DNA of 26,484 nucleotides from a virus. The number at the start of each line of letters is the position of its first letter. The first letter of the stretch is position 1. Both the position numbers and the translations under genes were made by a program. Positions 17,903 through 26,452 of the stretch are shown here, in pieces. A model generated the notes under the pieces. The model saw only the letters and a list, made by a program, of their open reading frames with translations. It ran no database searches and was not told the DNA's origin. The DNA lies in the IMG/VR virus record IMGVR_UViG_3300031688_000113, positions 1-26,484 of that record; one strand, given 5' to 3'.

Positions 17903-19111
17903 ATGGCAAATCAAAACTTAATTAAAGGAGCATATATGGGGCCGCAAAACGCGGGTATAGCTGACTTGTATTTAAATAGCATAGCTAAGAAACAAGGTAG
18001 AATGCCTGGCAGATATGGTGGTAGAATACCCGTACCTTATAAAAACATGCAGAACTATCTTAATAAGAAAGTAGATACATATATAGATAACTTACCAGCT
18101 GGATATGAAGTTGAAAAACTTCCTGCAAGTATGAGAGATGGTGTTACTAACTGGTCTAAAGATATGCAAATACAAGCTGGCAACTGGGCTAGAACAATGA
18201 AGAAAAACAAACCTGGTTCTTCAGCTTACATAGAAGCTAAGTCAGGTTTTCAAGGTATTAAAAATCAATTTAAAAATATAAGTACAAACTTAGATCAATT
18301 TAAAGCTTCTAAAACAGAGTTCTTACAAGATTACGATAGTAAAACAATATCAGAAGGAGCAGATACAGATATGCTTAAGTTATTATATTCTAGTGAAAAC
18401 CATAATTATACATTGGTTAATGGACAATTGCAATTTAGACTACCAGATGGTAGCATGATAGACGGTAACAACTTACCTAAGTATTTTAACAAAAACTCCG
18501 ACGGAGCAAACAAGTTAATGCAACTAAATGAATCATCGTATAAATCAGGTGGGAGCTGGGATAGTTACACTAAATCAATGTACGAAAGAAAAGTTAGAAA
18601 TATTGTACAAGAAAAAGGTAGGGAAGGTTTATTATCTTTAGCTACAGATAAGTTCTTAGATGCGCCTATAATAGCTAAGGACAACCCTAACGGTTGGTTG
18701 TTGCAAGAAGAAAATCACGAACAACTAGAACAATATGTCATAGACCAGTATGTTAGTGGTATGGAATCAGCTGCAGGTCAAGGTTATGAAAGAAAGCAAA
18801 AATCAACTACAACAGGTGGTGGTAACGCACAAAGTTCTTTGGCATCTGTAGAATATAGAGATCAATACTGGGGAAGTGGTAATTTAAATATGATTACAAA
18901 TGAACCTGGTTGGCCAAGTACACATGAGGTTGTTGATAATGGAGATGGAACTTTTGATGTTGTATATAGATCTAGAGCCAACGCACCTATAAATGTTTTA
19001 GGAAAAAATTTAGACCCAACAAATCCAGATCATAAAAGATATTGGGATAACATAATTGGTGGTGGAAGCACTCCAGCATCATCATCTAGTATAGATACAA
19101 ACTCAATATAA
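17903..19111 (+). CDS. Putative internal virion protein, unknown detailed role
   Basis: A 402-residue soluble protein beginning MANQNLIKGAYMGPQNAG. The first 60 residues are basic and Gly/Pro-containing, and residues 60-150 are helical with aromatic anchor positions. The end (DGTFDVVYRSRANAPINVLG, then a Ser-rich tail) is a small beta unit. No enzymatic motif was found. It lies between the Gly-zipper protein and the giant virion protein, as T7 gp15 lies between gp14 and gp16, so I infer a core or ejection protein. Its stop is one base before the next ATG. Confidence 0.55.
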   Translation: MANQNLIKGAYMGPQNAGIADLYLNSIAKKQGRMPGRYGGRIPVPYKNMQNYLNKKVDTYIDNLPAGYEVEKLPASMRDGVTNWSKDMQIQAGNWARTMKKNKPGSSAYIEAKSGFQGIKNQFKNISTNLDQFKASKTEFLQDYDSKTISEGADTDMLKLLYSSENHNYTLVNGQLQFRLPDGSMIDGNNLPKYFNKNSDGANKLMQLNESSYKSGGSWDSYTKSMYERKVRNIVQEKGREGLLSLATDKFLDAPIIAKDNPNGWLLQEENHEQLEQYVIDQYVSGMESAAGQGYERKQKSTTTGGGNAQSSLASVEYRDQYWGSGNLNMITNEPGWPSTHEVVDNGDGTFDVVYRSRANAPINVLGKNLDPTNPDHKRYWDNIIGGGSTPASSSSIDTNSI

Positions 19112-19112
19112 T

Positions 19113-22100
19113 ATGGAAGAACTTTACAGACAACTATACGAAAAATATAGTCCAGGTCTAAGTGAAGAAGAGTTGAATACTAAACTTCAATTCGCTTCTG
19201 AACAAGACCCAGACGAGTGGGTAAATGCGTTTTATCAGAAGTACACAGGCTCAGGTCCGAGCGAAGAACAATCAAACTACATATCGAATTACATTAATCA
19301 ACCTAAGCAACCCTCAAATAGAGAGAAGATAATGGCTAAGGAAGAGGAGCCTGGTTTTTGGGATAAGTATTCTCCATTTGCTAAAGCTGACAAGCTTAAG
19401 TCTATGAACGACGCTTTGTTGGATATTGACGGCGAGTATAACCAAGAGCAGATTAATAATATCATTAAAAACAATAATAATCCCCAGCCTATTTCTGATT
19501 TCACTAAAGATTTCAATAAAGAGATAGAGGACAGAAGAGTTCAATTTAAAAAAGATAATAATGGTGAAGAACCAAATGCTTTTGAAGATACTAAAATGGC
19601 TTTTGGAGCTTTTAAAAATCACCCAAAGCAGGCGCTTTTAACAGCTTACGAGTCTTTAGTACAAAACACAGTTTCATTGTACTCTGGAGATGCTAGGGCC
19701 GTTGGTATAAGTACAGCTATAGCTGGTGCAAATGAATTTAGAAAAGGTAAAAAAGGAAAAATAAGTACGAAAGCCGTGGGATTTTTAGGGTCTATGTATT
19801 CTTTAGCACAAGGACAAGTTGATGCTGCTTATGCTTTAGACGAGTTAATAATGGAAGAGCTAGGAGAGGGTTACACAGGTAAAGACCTACAAGGCTTAAT
19901 GGAGAACAAGGAGCTGTTTAATAAAATGAGAAGAGCATCTTTAATAAAAGGTGGTACAACTGCTGTTGTAGATAAGTTAGCTATGAAGCTAACAGTCAAG
20001 GCTGGACCACTCGCTAATAGAGCAATACAACAAACTATTGGTAAAACAGCCCCTGGTGTTGTTTCAAAAACACTCGGAATTGCGGGAGGAGCAGTCGCAG
20101 CTGTAGGTGTCGAAGGTACCGCTGGTGCTTTTGCTGAGGCTGTCGGATCTGTTGCTAAAGATACTATTGGTATGGGTATGACAATGGATGAGGCTTTAGC
20201 GGCTTTAGATGGTGTTGAATTAGCTGGTGAATTTATAGGCGAAGGAGTTGTTGGTGGACCTGTTGCCGCTATACAAGCAGCAAAAGACATTGGGCCATCT
20301 AAATATACACTAAATGGTAAAGAGCATGGTCAAGCTGATTTCATGGAGTTAACAGGTGGTATGACAGATGAAGAGATTGCTCAAGTAGATTTTGATGTAA
20401 CAAATAACAGCGCCATACTAGATCCATTAACAAAAAGAAGAGCTGATGGTATTATAAAAAATAATCTAGATACTAGAGTAACGGATCAAGGTGATAGAGA
20501 TACTTTGTTTAAATTAGAATCAGAGTTACAAGAGTTAGAATCAAAGGGTTCAGTAACACAATCTCAAAAAAATGAAATAAGTAATAAAAAATCTGAAATA
20601 AAAGATATAACTAATACTTATTTTGAAAAAAATAAAGGTTTAGAAGAAAATAAACAAACCACAAACCAACAAGTATTAAAAAAAGCAGTTGGTTCAGATA
20701 TAGCTGAAGCTATGGGTGGTAATCAGGAAGTGCTTCAATACGATGAGGTTGTAGAAAGATTTGGAGAAAAAGCTGGTAGGCAAGCTGGTTTTATAGATGC
20801 TGAAACTGGTAAAGTTATTGTTAATAAAACAGTGGCAATTGACGCTGGAGGAAATCTTAATGTTGCTGGTCATGAATTTATACATCAAGCATTAAACGCT
20901 AGGTTAAATGGAAAAGACAAACAAGCTAGTGAAGCTGCACAAAAAGCTATAGAAAGCTTTAAACAAAAAATGGCTAAAGACAATGCAGATATTCACGCGA
21001 TGGTTTTAGATAATTTCAAACAACTAGACTACAGTAACGAAGAAGTTTCTGGTGTAAATGCAGATGAGTATTTAGCTCAACTATCAGATTTAATGTCTAA
21101 AGACAAAAGTATAGCTAGAAAAATACAAGGCAAAGGTAGAATAGAATCTTTTATAGATAGTGTTAAAGATCTTATATCAGATACTTTAGGTATACCAAAA
21201 GCAGAACTTAACTTTAAAACGGCAGATGACGTTACAGACTTCATGATAGCTCATAATAAAGCGTTTCAAACAGGTAAAACAGATGCTAGGTTTAAAAAAT
21301 TTACTAGTAAAAAGATTGCGTCGACAGGTAAGAGAAAATTTAGTAAAGTAAACCTAGACGGAGAGGGTACTTTAGAAAACAAGATAAATGCTTTAGCTGG
21401 TGATGCAAAAACAAAAGCTGAATTTCAAGGACCAAATGGTAATTTTGGTAAAGTTTATGAAGCTATAGTGTTTGGTGATTTAGATAGATTAATAACAAAC
21501 GTTAACTCAACACAAAGAGAATTAGTTAGAGAAGAACTAGCTATAAGACTAGCTGGTAGACCAAAAACAGCAAAAAAGATAGCAGAACTAGAAGCAAAAG
21601 GTATAGATCCATTAGCTGGTTATGATCCTGCTAAAGCAAAATTATTTAAATGGTTTGGTAGTAATATAGCTCAATCAAAGATGGTTGCTAATAAAGCTTT
21701 ATTTAAAGATAGCGAAAACAAAGGACCTAGCTTAGATGAAGCTAAGAAAAATGCTGAAGGTGATTCTTTTGCTACTCAAATAGAAGATACTACAGAATTA
21801 TTACCTGACGAAATACTAGACAAAAAACTTGCTGACGAACGAAAAGCTAAACAAGCTCCTGTAAAAGTAAAAGAAACATTGAGAAGAAAAATGGGCTTTG
21901 AAAGAAATGGCGATGTTCACAATAAAATCAAAAAAGCTGTTTCATTGAATATTCTTAGAAAAATGAATATTAAAAGAAAACCAGTTAAAGCTGAAAAATT
22001 AGCTGGAGTAGAGGTTGATAAAGATGGTAAGATTTCTGAAACTCTTGATATTACAGATTTAAGATGGCAAAAAGAAATAAGTAGAGCATTAGGTTTAGAC

Positions 22101-25100
22101 TTACAAGAAACTATGTATGATGTTATGGGTAGAAGCACCGTAGATTATACTAACTTTTTAGATAAGTTTATAGTAGAAGCTTTTGAAATGATGGATCAAA
22201 ACTTAATAAACAATAGATACAAAGATCTTGTTGTTAAAGTTGTTGATAGACAAGGTTCAACACAATCATCATTAGATAAGAAAGTTAAAAGCAAAACAGC
22301 TGGTAATGCTTTGTTTGAAAAATTACCTAAAACTAAAGAAGAATTAGTAGAATACTTTTTAAAGCGTGGTAGAAAAGAAAGTTTAGCTCAAGTGTTAGGC
22401 ACAGAGTTTGCTCACGATGCAACAATGGAAGTTTTAGCTGAACCAGAAATGATGAGTAAAGCTGAACAAGTACTTGTTAATAAAAACAACTTAAAAAATC
22501 AAGCTTTAACATCTCTTATAGCTAAACAAATAGGTAGAGACTCAAAATTAAAATTTAGTAAAGTTTTAGATTTAGATCAAAAGGCTGAATTTGTTGAAAA
22601 AAGCCAACCGTTTATAAACTTGATTAAAGGTTTTCCAGTAAACAGAAAAAACATAATAAACGCACTAGCTGTTCAGTTTCCTAATTGGGATGCTAAAACA
22701 TTAAATAGCTTTGCTGGAGAAATAATTAATCCAATAAGTAGATATTTAGATCCAAAACTTAAAAATAAAGGTATAAAAAATAAAAACATAGATCCTTCAA
22801 CTTTTATTTTTGAAAGTTTAAATTTAAAAATAAATAAACAAAACGATAACATAAATAAAATAACTGGAAATAAAGAATCTTTTAGAGATTTGTTCTTTAA
22901 TGATGATAAGCAAGCTAATGTTAAAGAAAATCTTAAAAACTACTTTTTAGACTCTATGAGTAAAGAGGTAATTATAGATGGTAAAAAAACTAAAGTGCCA
23001 ATAACTAATGACAAAGAGGTGATAAAGGTTCTTCAAGGTTTAATGCTTCATAAATCTCACAACACTGTTGGTGGTAAAAACTTTAAAAAAAGATACCAGT
23101 CTTATAGTAGCGCTAAAGATTTTTACGACAATACATTTGCTTTTATACCAAATGTCACTGTAGTAGGTACTAAAACAAAACAAGGAATGTCTTACGCAAT
23201 ACATTATAAAGGTGTTAAGGTTAATTTTCCTCCAGCTGTATCACAATCAACTAAACTAGCGGTAAAAGGTAAAAGAGTTAATAAAGCTAAAGCATGGTGG
23301 GTAGAAAACTATAATGACTATAAAGAAAGTGCAAAAAGAAACTTTGATGAAGTTAATAGGTATTTAGCTTACGTAGCTAAAATAGAAGATACTAGTGTTA
23401 AAGCTATGATGATAATGTCAATGAAGCAAGGTATGGGTTCTATGCTGAAGTCTGCTGCTCGTGTTGAATATCATTATGAAAGTAATTACAAAGGTGAACT
23501 GATGTTTGAACACATGGTACCTACTGAAAAAGCCTTGTTTGATTTATTAAGCTTTCACTCAGGTAATAAAAAATATACATTAAAACAAATACAAGACCAA
23601 TACGTTGTTGCTATTATTCCGAAAACAATGGACAACAATATAAACGTTATATTTAATCAAGATAGATTATCTAGTTTTGATTACATAACTGACGACGCTA
23701 GTTTACTATATTATAATCCTGCTACGTTTGGTTACACAAACATGTACGCTATGAAATCTATTAGTGGCGAAGGAGAAGTTATAGGCGAGCAATGGTCTAA
23801 TTTTAAAGGAAAAATAAACAGTAAAAAAAATCAACAAGCTTTAAATAGACTTAATAAGATACAAGATATAAGAAACAACAACTATAAGTTTTCTAAAACT
23901 CCTGATAAGGGTATGAGCATATTTGATTTTGATGACACACTAGCTCAATCAAACAGTATGGTTGGTGTTAAAATGCCTGATGGTAAGAAAAGAAAAATAA
24001 ATGCTACAGAGTTTGCTATTGAATCAGCTGACTTAGAAGCTGCTGGAGCTACTTTTGATTTTAGTGAGTTTAATAAAGTAATAGATGGTAAGAAAGGACC
24101 TTTCTTTGATTTAGCTCAACAAATAAATAGTAAGTTTGGTAGTAAAGAAATATATGTATTAACAGCAAGACCACAAGAAGCTTCTTATGCAATACATGCT
24201 TTTCTAAAAGGTATGGGATTAAATATACCTTTAGAAAACATAACTGGATTAGAAGATGGTAAAGCATCTGCAAAAGCTGATTGGGTTATAGCTAAAGTAG
24301 CTGATGGTTACAACAATATTTTATTTGCTGATGATGCAATAAAAAATGTTAAGGCTGTAAAAGAAGTATTAGAAATAGCAGAAGTAAAAAATGACGTAAG
24401 ACAAGCTAAGCTTAAGTTTAGTAAAACACTAGATGAAAACTTTAACACTATACTAGAAAGGAAGTCTGGTATTAATAAGAACGAAGAATACAGTAAAGCC
24501 GCTGGTAAAGCTGCTGGACTAGGTAAAGGTAAGTATAAGTTTTGGATGCCACCATCAGCTGAAGACTTTATGGGTTTAATGTATAACATTTTACCCTCTG
24601 GCGAAGCTGGTAATAAATCTCTTAAGTTTTTAACACAAGCTTTGATAGATCCATACTGGGCAGGTACAAGATCACTTAACGCTGCAAAGCAAGCTTTAGG
24701 TAATGATTTTAGTGCTTTAAAGAAAAGGTTTCCTAAAGCGTTTAAAAGCTTATTAAAAGATGTTGGTCACAAACAATATTCAAATGAGCAAGCTATAAGA
24801 GTTTATCTTTGGAACAAGGCTGGATTTGAAATACCAGGTATGTCTAAGGTAGATATAGAGAAGTTATCTGATATAGTAAGAAACAATAGTAACATGAGAG
24901 GTTTTGCTGATTTAGTCGGCGCTACAACGAAGTTAAAAGAAGGTTATATAAAACCTGGTCAAGACTGGGTTAGTGGCACTATAGCTTATGATTACTTTAG
25001 TATAGCTCAAAAAACAAATAGAAAAAAGTTCTTAGCTAGCTGGATAGAAAGAAAAAATGAAATATTCTCTGAGAAAAACATGAATAAACTCGAGGCTATA

Positions 25101-26450
25101 TATGGTGAAGATTATAGAAGTGCCTTAGAAGATATACTATGGAGAATGGAAAACGGTACGAATAGAACTACCGGTAAAAACAAACTAGTTAATAGTTGGA
25201 TGAATTGGGTTAACAACTCTGTTGGTGCTATAATGTTCTTTAACAGTAGATCAGCTATACTTCAAACAATATCTATGATTAACTTCATAAACTGGTCTGA
25301 TAATAATCCACTAAAAGCTGGTATGGCTTTTGCTAATCAACCACAATTTTGGTCTGATTTTAGTATGATATTTAATTCAGACATGTTAAAACAAAGAAGA
25401 TCTGGATTACAAAGTGATGTTAATGAAGCTGAAATAGCACAAGCTGTTGCTGGTAAAACAGATAAAGCTTCTGCTGCTATATCTTACTTATTGAAAAAAG
25501 GTTTCTTACCCACACAGATGGCAGATAGTTTTGCAATATCAATGGGTGGTGCTAGTTTCTTTAGAAATAGATTCAATACATATAAGAGTCAAGGTATGAC
25601 AGAGGCTCAAGCTAAAGATAAAGCATTTGGTGATTTTGCTAAAACATCAGAAGAATCACAACAATCTGCTGATCCTGCTTTAATATCACAACAACAGGCT
25701 GGACCGCTTGGTAGACTGATACTTGCGTTTCAAAACACACCAATGCAGTACGCTCGATTAATTAAAAAAGCTGTTCTAGACATTAAAAATGGTCGTGGAG
25801 ATGTAAAGACTAATATATCCAAGATTATATATTATGGTGTAATTCAAAACATAATATTCTCAACATTACAATCAGGTTTATTTGCACTAGCTTTTGACGA
25901 TGAAGAAGATGAGAAGCTAACACAGAAATTAGAAGATAAAAAGCTAAGAGCTTTAAACACATCTATTGATAGTTTATTAAGAGGTGGTGGTGTATATGGT
26001 GCTGGTATATCTACTATTAAAAATATGATACTTCAATTTAATGCTCAAAACGATAAGGATTATAGAGCAGACCATGCTTACACGATGATTGAAGCTATAA
26101 ACTTATCTCCTCCTATTGGTAGTAAGGTTAGAAAAATTTATTCAGCAACACAAACATATAAATTCAATAAAAAAGTTATACCTGAAATGGGTATGAGTAT
26201 TGATAACCCAGCTTTTTTAGCTATAGCTAATGTGGTATCAGCTTCTACTAATATTCCTTTAGATAGAGCTATAATGAAAGTTAATAACGTTATGGCTTCT
26301 TTAGATTCACAGAACAAAGCTTGGCAAAGAGTAGCTACATTTTTAGGCTGGAACACCTGGGATGTTGGTGTTAAGAACGAAGCTGTTGAAAAGGTTAAGG
26401 CTAGACTAAAGAAAACAAGTAATAAAAGAAAAACTAAATACAGAAAATAA
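19113..26450 (+). CDS. Giant multidomain virion protein (peptidase, HAD phosphatase, modular)
   Basis: A 2445-residue protein, the largest gene here. Order: an N-terminal helical region with YEKYSPGLSEEEL; a Gly/Ala hydrophobic stretch at about 314-347, possibly membrane-active; a zincin-type metallopeptidase with HEFIH at 587-591 and a candidate third ligand E652 (DEYLAQL); a stretch weakly like sigma-70 at about 836-892; a domain containing FEHMVP at 1465-1470; a HAD phosphatase at about 1598-1760; and a 670-residue C-terminal virion domain with a hydrophobic helix at about 2239-2261 and a very basic end. Four KFSK motifs lie at 742, 1147, 1592 and 1768. The layout matches phage polyvalent or ejection proteins, injected with the DNA. 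I see no RNA polymerase DxDGD motif. Base use near the 5' end is slightly more GC-rich. Whether the chain is cleaved is unknown. Confidence 0.85.
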   Translation: MEELYRQLYEKYSPGLSEEELNTKLQFASEQDPDEWVNAFYQKYTGSGPSEEQSNYISNYINQPKQPSNREKIMAKEEEPGFWDKYSPFAKADKLKSMNDALLDIDGEYNQEQINNIIKNNNNPQPISDFTKDFNKEIEDRRVQFKKDNNGEEPNAFEDTKMAFGAFKNHPKQALLTAYESLVQNTVSLYSGDARAVGISTAIAGANEFRKGKKGKISTKAVGFLGSMYSLAQGQVDAAYALDELIMEELGEGYTGKDLQGLMENKELFNKMRRASLIKGGTTAVVDKLAMKLTVKAGPLANRAIQQTIGKTAPGVVSKTLGIAGGAVAAVGVEGTAGAFAEAVGSVAKDTIGMGMTMDEALAALDGVELAGEFIGEGVVGGPVAAIQAAKDIGPSKYTLNGKEHGQADFMELTGGMTDEEIAQVDFDVTNNSAILDPLTKRRADGIIKNNLDTRVTDQGDRDTLFKLESELQELESKGSVTQSQKNEISNKKSEIKDITNTYFEKNKGLEENKQTTNQQVLKKAVGSDIAEAMGGNQEVLQYDEVVERFGEKAGRQAGFIDAETGKVIVNKTVAIDAGGNLNVAGHEFIHQALNARLNGKDKQASEAAQKAIESFKQKMAKDNADIHAMVLDNFKQLDYSNEEVSGVNADEYLAQLSDLMSKDKSIARKIQGKGRIESFIDSVKDLISDTLGIPKAELNFKTADDVTDFMIAHNKAFQTGKTDARFKKFTSKKIASTGKRKFSKVNLDGEGTLENKINALAGDAKTKAEFQGPNGNFGKVYEAIVFGDLDRLITNVNSTQRELVREELAIRLAGRPKTAKKIAELEAKGIDPLAGYDPAKAKLFKWFGSNIAQSKMVANKALFKDSENKGPSLDEAKKNAEGDSFATQIEDTTELLPDEILDKKLADERKAKQAPVKVKETLRRKMGFERNGDVHNKIKKAVSLNILRKMNIKRKPVKAEKLAGVEVDKDGKISETLDITDLRWQKEISRALGLDLQETMYDVMGRSTVDYTNFLDKFIVEAFEMMDQNLINNRYKDLVVKVVDRQGSTQSSLDKKVKSKTAGNALFEKLPKTKEELVEYFLKRGRKESLAQVLGTEFAHDATMEVLAEPEMMSKAEQVLVNKNNLKNQALTSLIAKQIGRDSKLKFSKVLDLDQKAEFVEKSQPFINLIKGFPVNRKNIINALAVQFPNWDAKTLNSFAGEIINPISRYLDPKLKNKGIKNKNIDPSTFIFESLNLKINKQNDNINKITGNKESFRDLFFNDDKQANVKENLKNYFLDSMSKEVIIDGKKTKVPITNDKEVIKVLQGLMLHKSHNTVGGKNFKKRYQSYSSAKDFYDNTFAFIPNVTVVGTKTKQGMSYAIHYKGVKVNFPPAVSQSTKLAVKGKRVNKAKAWWVENYNDYKESAKRNFDEVNRYLAYVAKIEDTSVKAMMIMSMKQGMGSMLKSAARVEYHYESNYKGELMFEHMVPTEKALFDLLSFHSGNKKYTLKQIQDQYVVAIIPKTMDNNINVIFNQDRLSSFDYITDDASLLYYNPATFGYTNMYAMKSISGEGEVIGEQWSNFKGKINSKKNQQALNRLNKIQDIRNNNYKFSKTPDKGMSIFDFDDTLAQSNSMVGVKMPDGKKRKINATEFAIESADLEAAGATFDFSEFNKVIDGKKGPFFDLAQQINSKFGSKEIYVLTARPQEASYAIHAFLKGMGLNIPLENITGLEDGKASAKADWVIAKVADGYNNILFADDAIKNVKAVKEVLEIAEVKNDVRQAKLKFSKTLDENFNTILERKSGINKNEEYSKAAGKAAGLGKGKYKFWMPPSAEDFMGLMYNILPSGEAGNKSLKFLTQALIDPYWAGTRSLNAAKQALGNDFSALKKRFPKAFKSLLKDVGHKQYSNEQAIRVYLWNKAGFEIPGMSKVDIEKLSDIVRNNSNMRGFADLVGATTKLKEGYIKPGQDWVSGTIAYDYFSIAQKTNRKKFLASWIERKNEIFSEKNMNKLEAIYGEDYRSALEDILWRMENGTNRTTGKNKLVNSWMNWVNNSVGAIMFFNSRSAILQTISMINFINWSDNNPLKAGMAFANQPQFWSDFSMIFNSDMLKQRRSGLQSDVNEAEIAQAVAGKTDKASAAISYLLKKGFLPTQMADSFAISMGGASFFRNRFNTYKSQGMTEAQAKDKAFGDFAKTSEESQQSADPALISQQQAGPLGRLILAFQNTPMQYARLIKKAVLDIKNGRGDVKTNISKIIYYGVIQNIIFSTLQSGLFALAFDDEEDEKLTQKLEDKKLRALNTSIDSLLRGGGVYGAGISTIKNMILQFNAQNDKDYRADHAYTMIEAINLSPPIGSKVRKIYSATQTYKFNKKVIPEMGMSIDNPAFLAIANVVSASTNIPLDRAIMKVNNVMASLDSQNKAWQRVATFLGWNTWDVGVKNEAVEKVKARLKKTSNKRKTKYRK
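20670..21317 (+). other. Metallopeptidase domain inside the giant protein
   Basis: Residues about 520-735. The catalytic helix is VAGHEFIHQALNARL with H587, E588 and H591. A downstream helix, VNADEYLAQLSDLM, offers E652 as the gluzincin-type third zinc ligand. Before it, a strand pair reads GFIDAETGKVIVNKTVA, the usual beta edge of such domains. The order of elements is what I know from zincin domains in phage polyvalent proteins. It ends just before the first KFSK motif. It could process this protein, other virion proteins or a host target. Confidence 0.68.
21336..21347 (+). repeat. KFSK motif 1 (residues 742-745)
   Basis: Reads RKFSKVNLD, just after the peptidase domain within a basic, probably unstructured linker. 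First of four copies in this protein. Confidence 0.7.
22551..22562 (+). repeat. KFSK motif 2 (residues 1147-1150)
   Basis: Reads LKFSKVLDLD, at the end of the segment that includes the sigma-like stretch and before the domain holding the EHMVP motif. Confidence 0.7.
23886..23897 (+). repeat. KFSK motif 3 (residues 1592-1595)
   Basis: Reads YKFSKTPD, ten residues before the HAD nucleophile D1605. It follows an Asn-rich linker. Confidence 0.7.
23904..24392 (+). other. HAD-superfamily phosphatase domain inside the giant protein
   Basis: Residues about 1598-1760. Motif I is FDFDDTLA, with D1605 as nucleophile, D1607 as acid/base and T1609. Motif II is VLTARP with T1684. A Lys-containing helix (GKASAKADWVIAK) supplies motif III, and motif IV is ILFADDAIKN with D1740 and D1741. 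All four motifs are present and correctly ordered, so the domain is probably active. LTARP resembles acid phosphatases and polynucleotide 3'-phosphatases. The substrate could be nucleotides or nucleic acid ends; this is not shown by sequence. Confidence 0.82.
24414..24425 (+). repeat. KFSK motif 4 (residues 1768-1771)
   Basis: Reads LKFSKTLDENF, immediately after the HAD domain and before the long C-terminal virion domain. Confidence 0.7.
24426..26447 (+). other. C-terminal virion domain of the giant protein
   Basis: Residues about 1772-2445, mostly helical. Elements include FWMPPSAEDFMGLMYNILPS, QAIRVYLWNKAGFEIPGMS, FFNSRSAILQTISMINFINW at about 2042-2061 and LGRLILAFQNTPMQYARLIK at about 2198-2217. 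A hydrophobic segment at about 2239-2261 could cross or lie on a membrane, followed by an acidic patch (DDEEDEK). It resembles C-terminal domains of large polyvalent phage proteins that I know as the LPD38 type (memory, uncertain). Probably the part that anchors the protein in the virion and acts in ejection. Confidence 0.5.
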
Positions 26451-26452
26451 CT

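Noticed and set aside
19871-20290. Antisense open frame of 139 residues rich in Ala, Pro and Thr
   Set aside because: Mirror of the Gly/Ala stretch of the giant protein. The low-complexity composition follows from the opposite strand.
19113-26450. Virion RNA polymerase, as in N4 or crAss-like giant proteins
   Set aside because: No DxDGD or T7-type polymerase motifs were found. The only Asp-rich motif, DFDDT, belongs to a HAD phosphatase.
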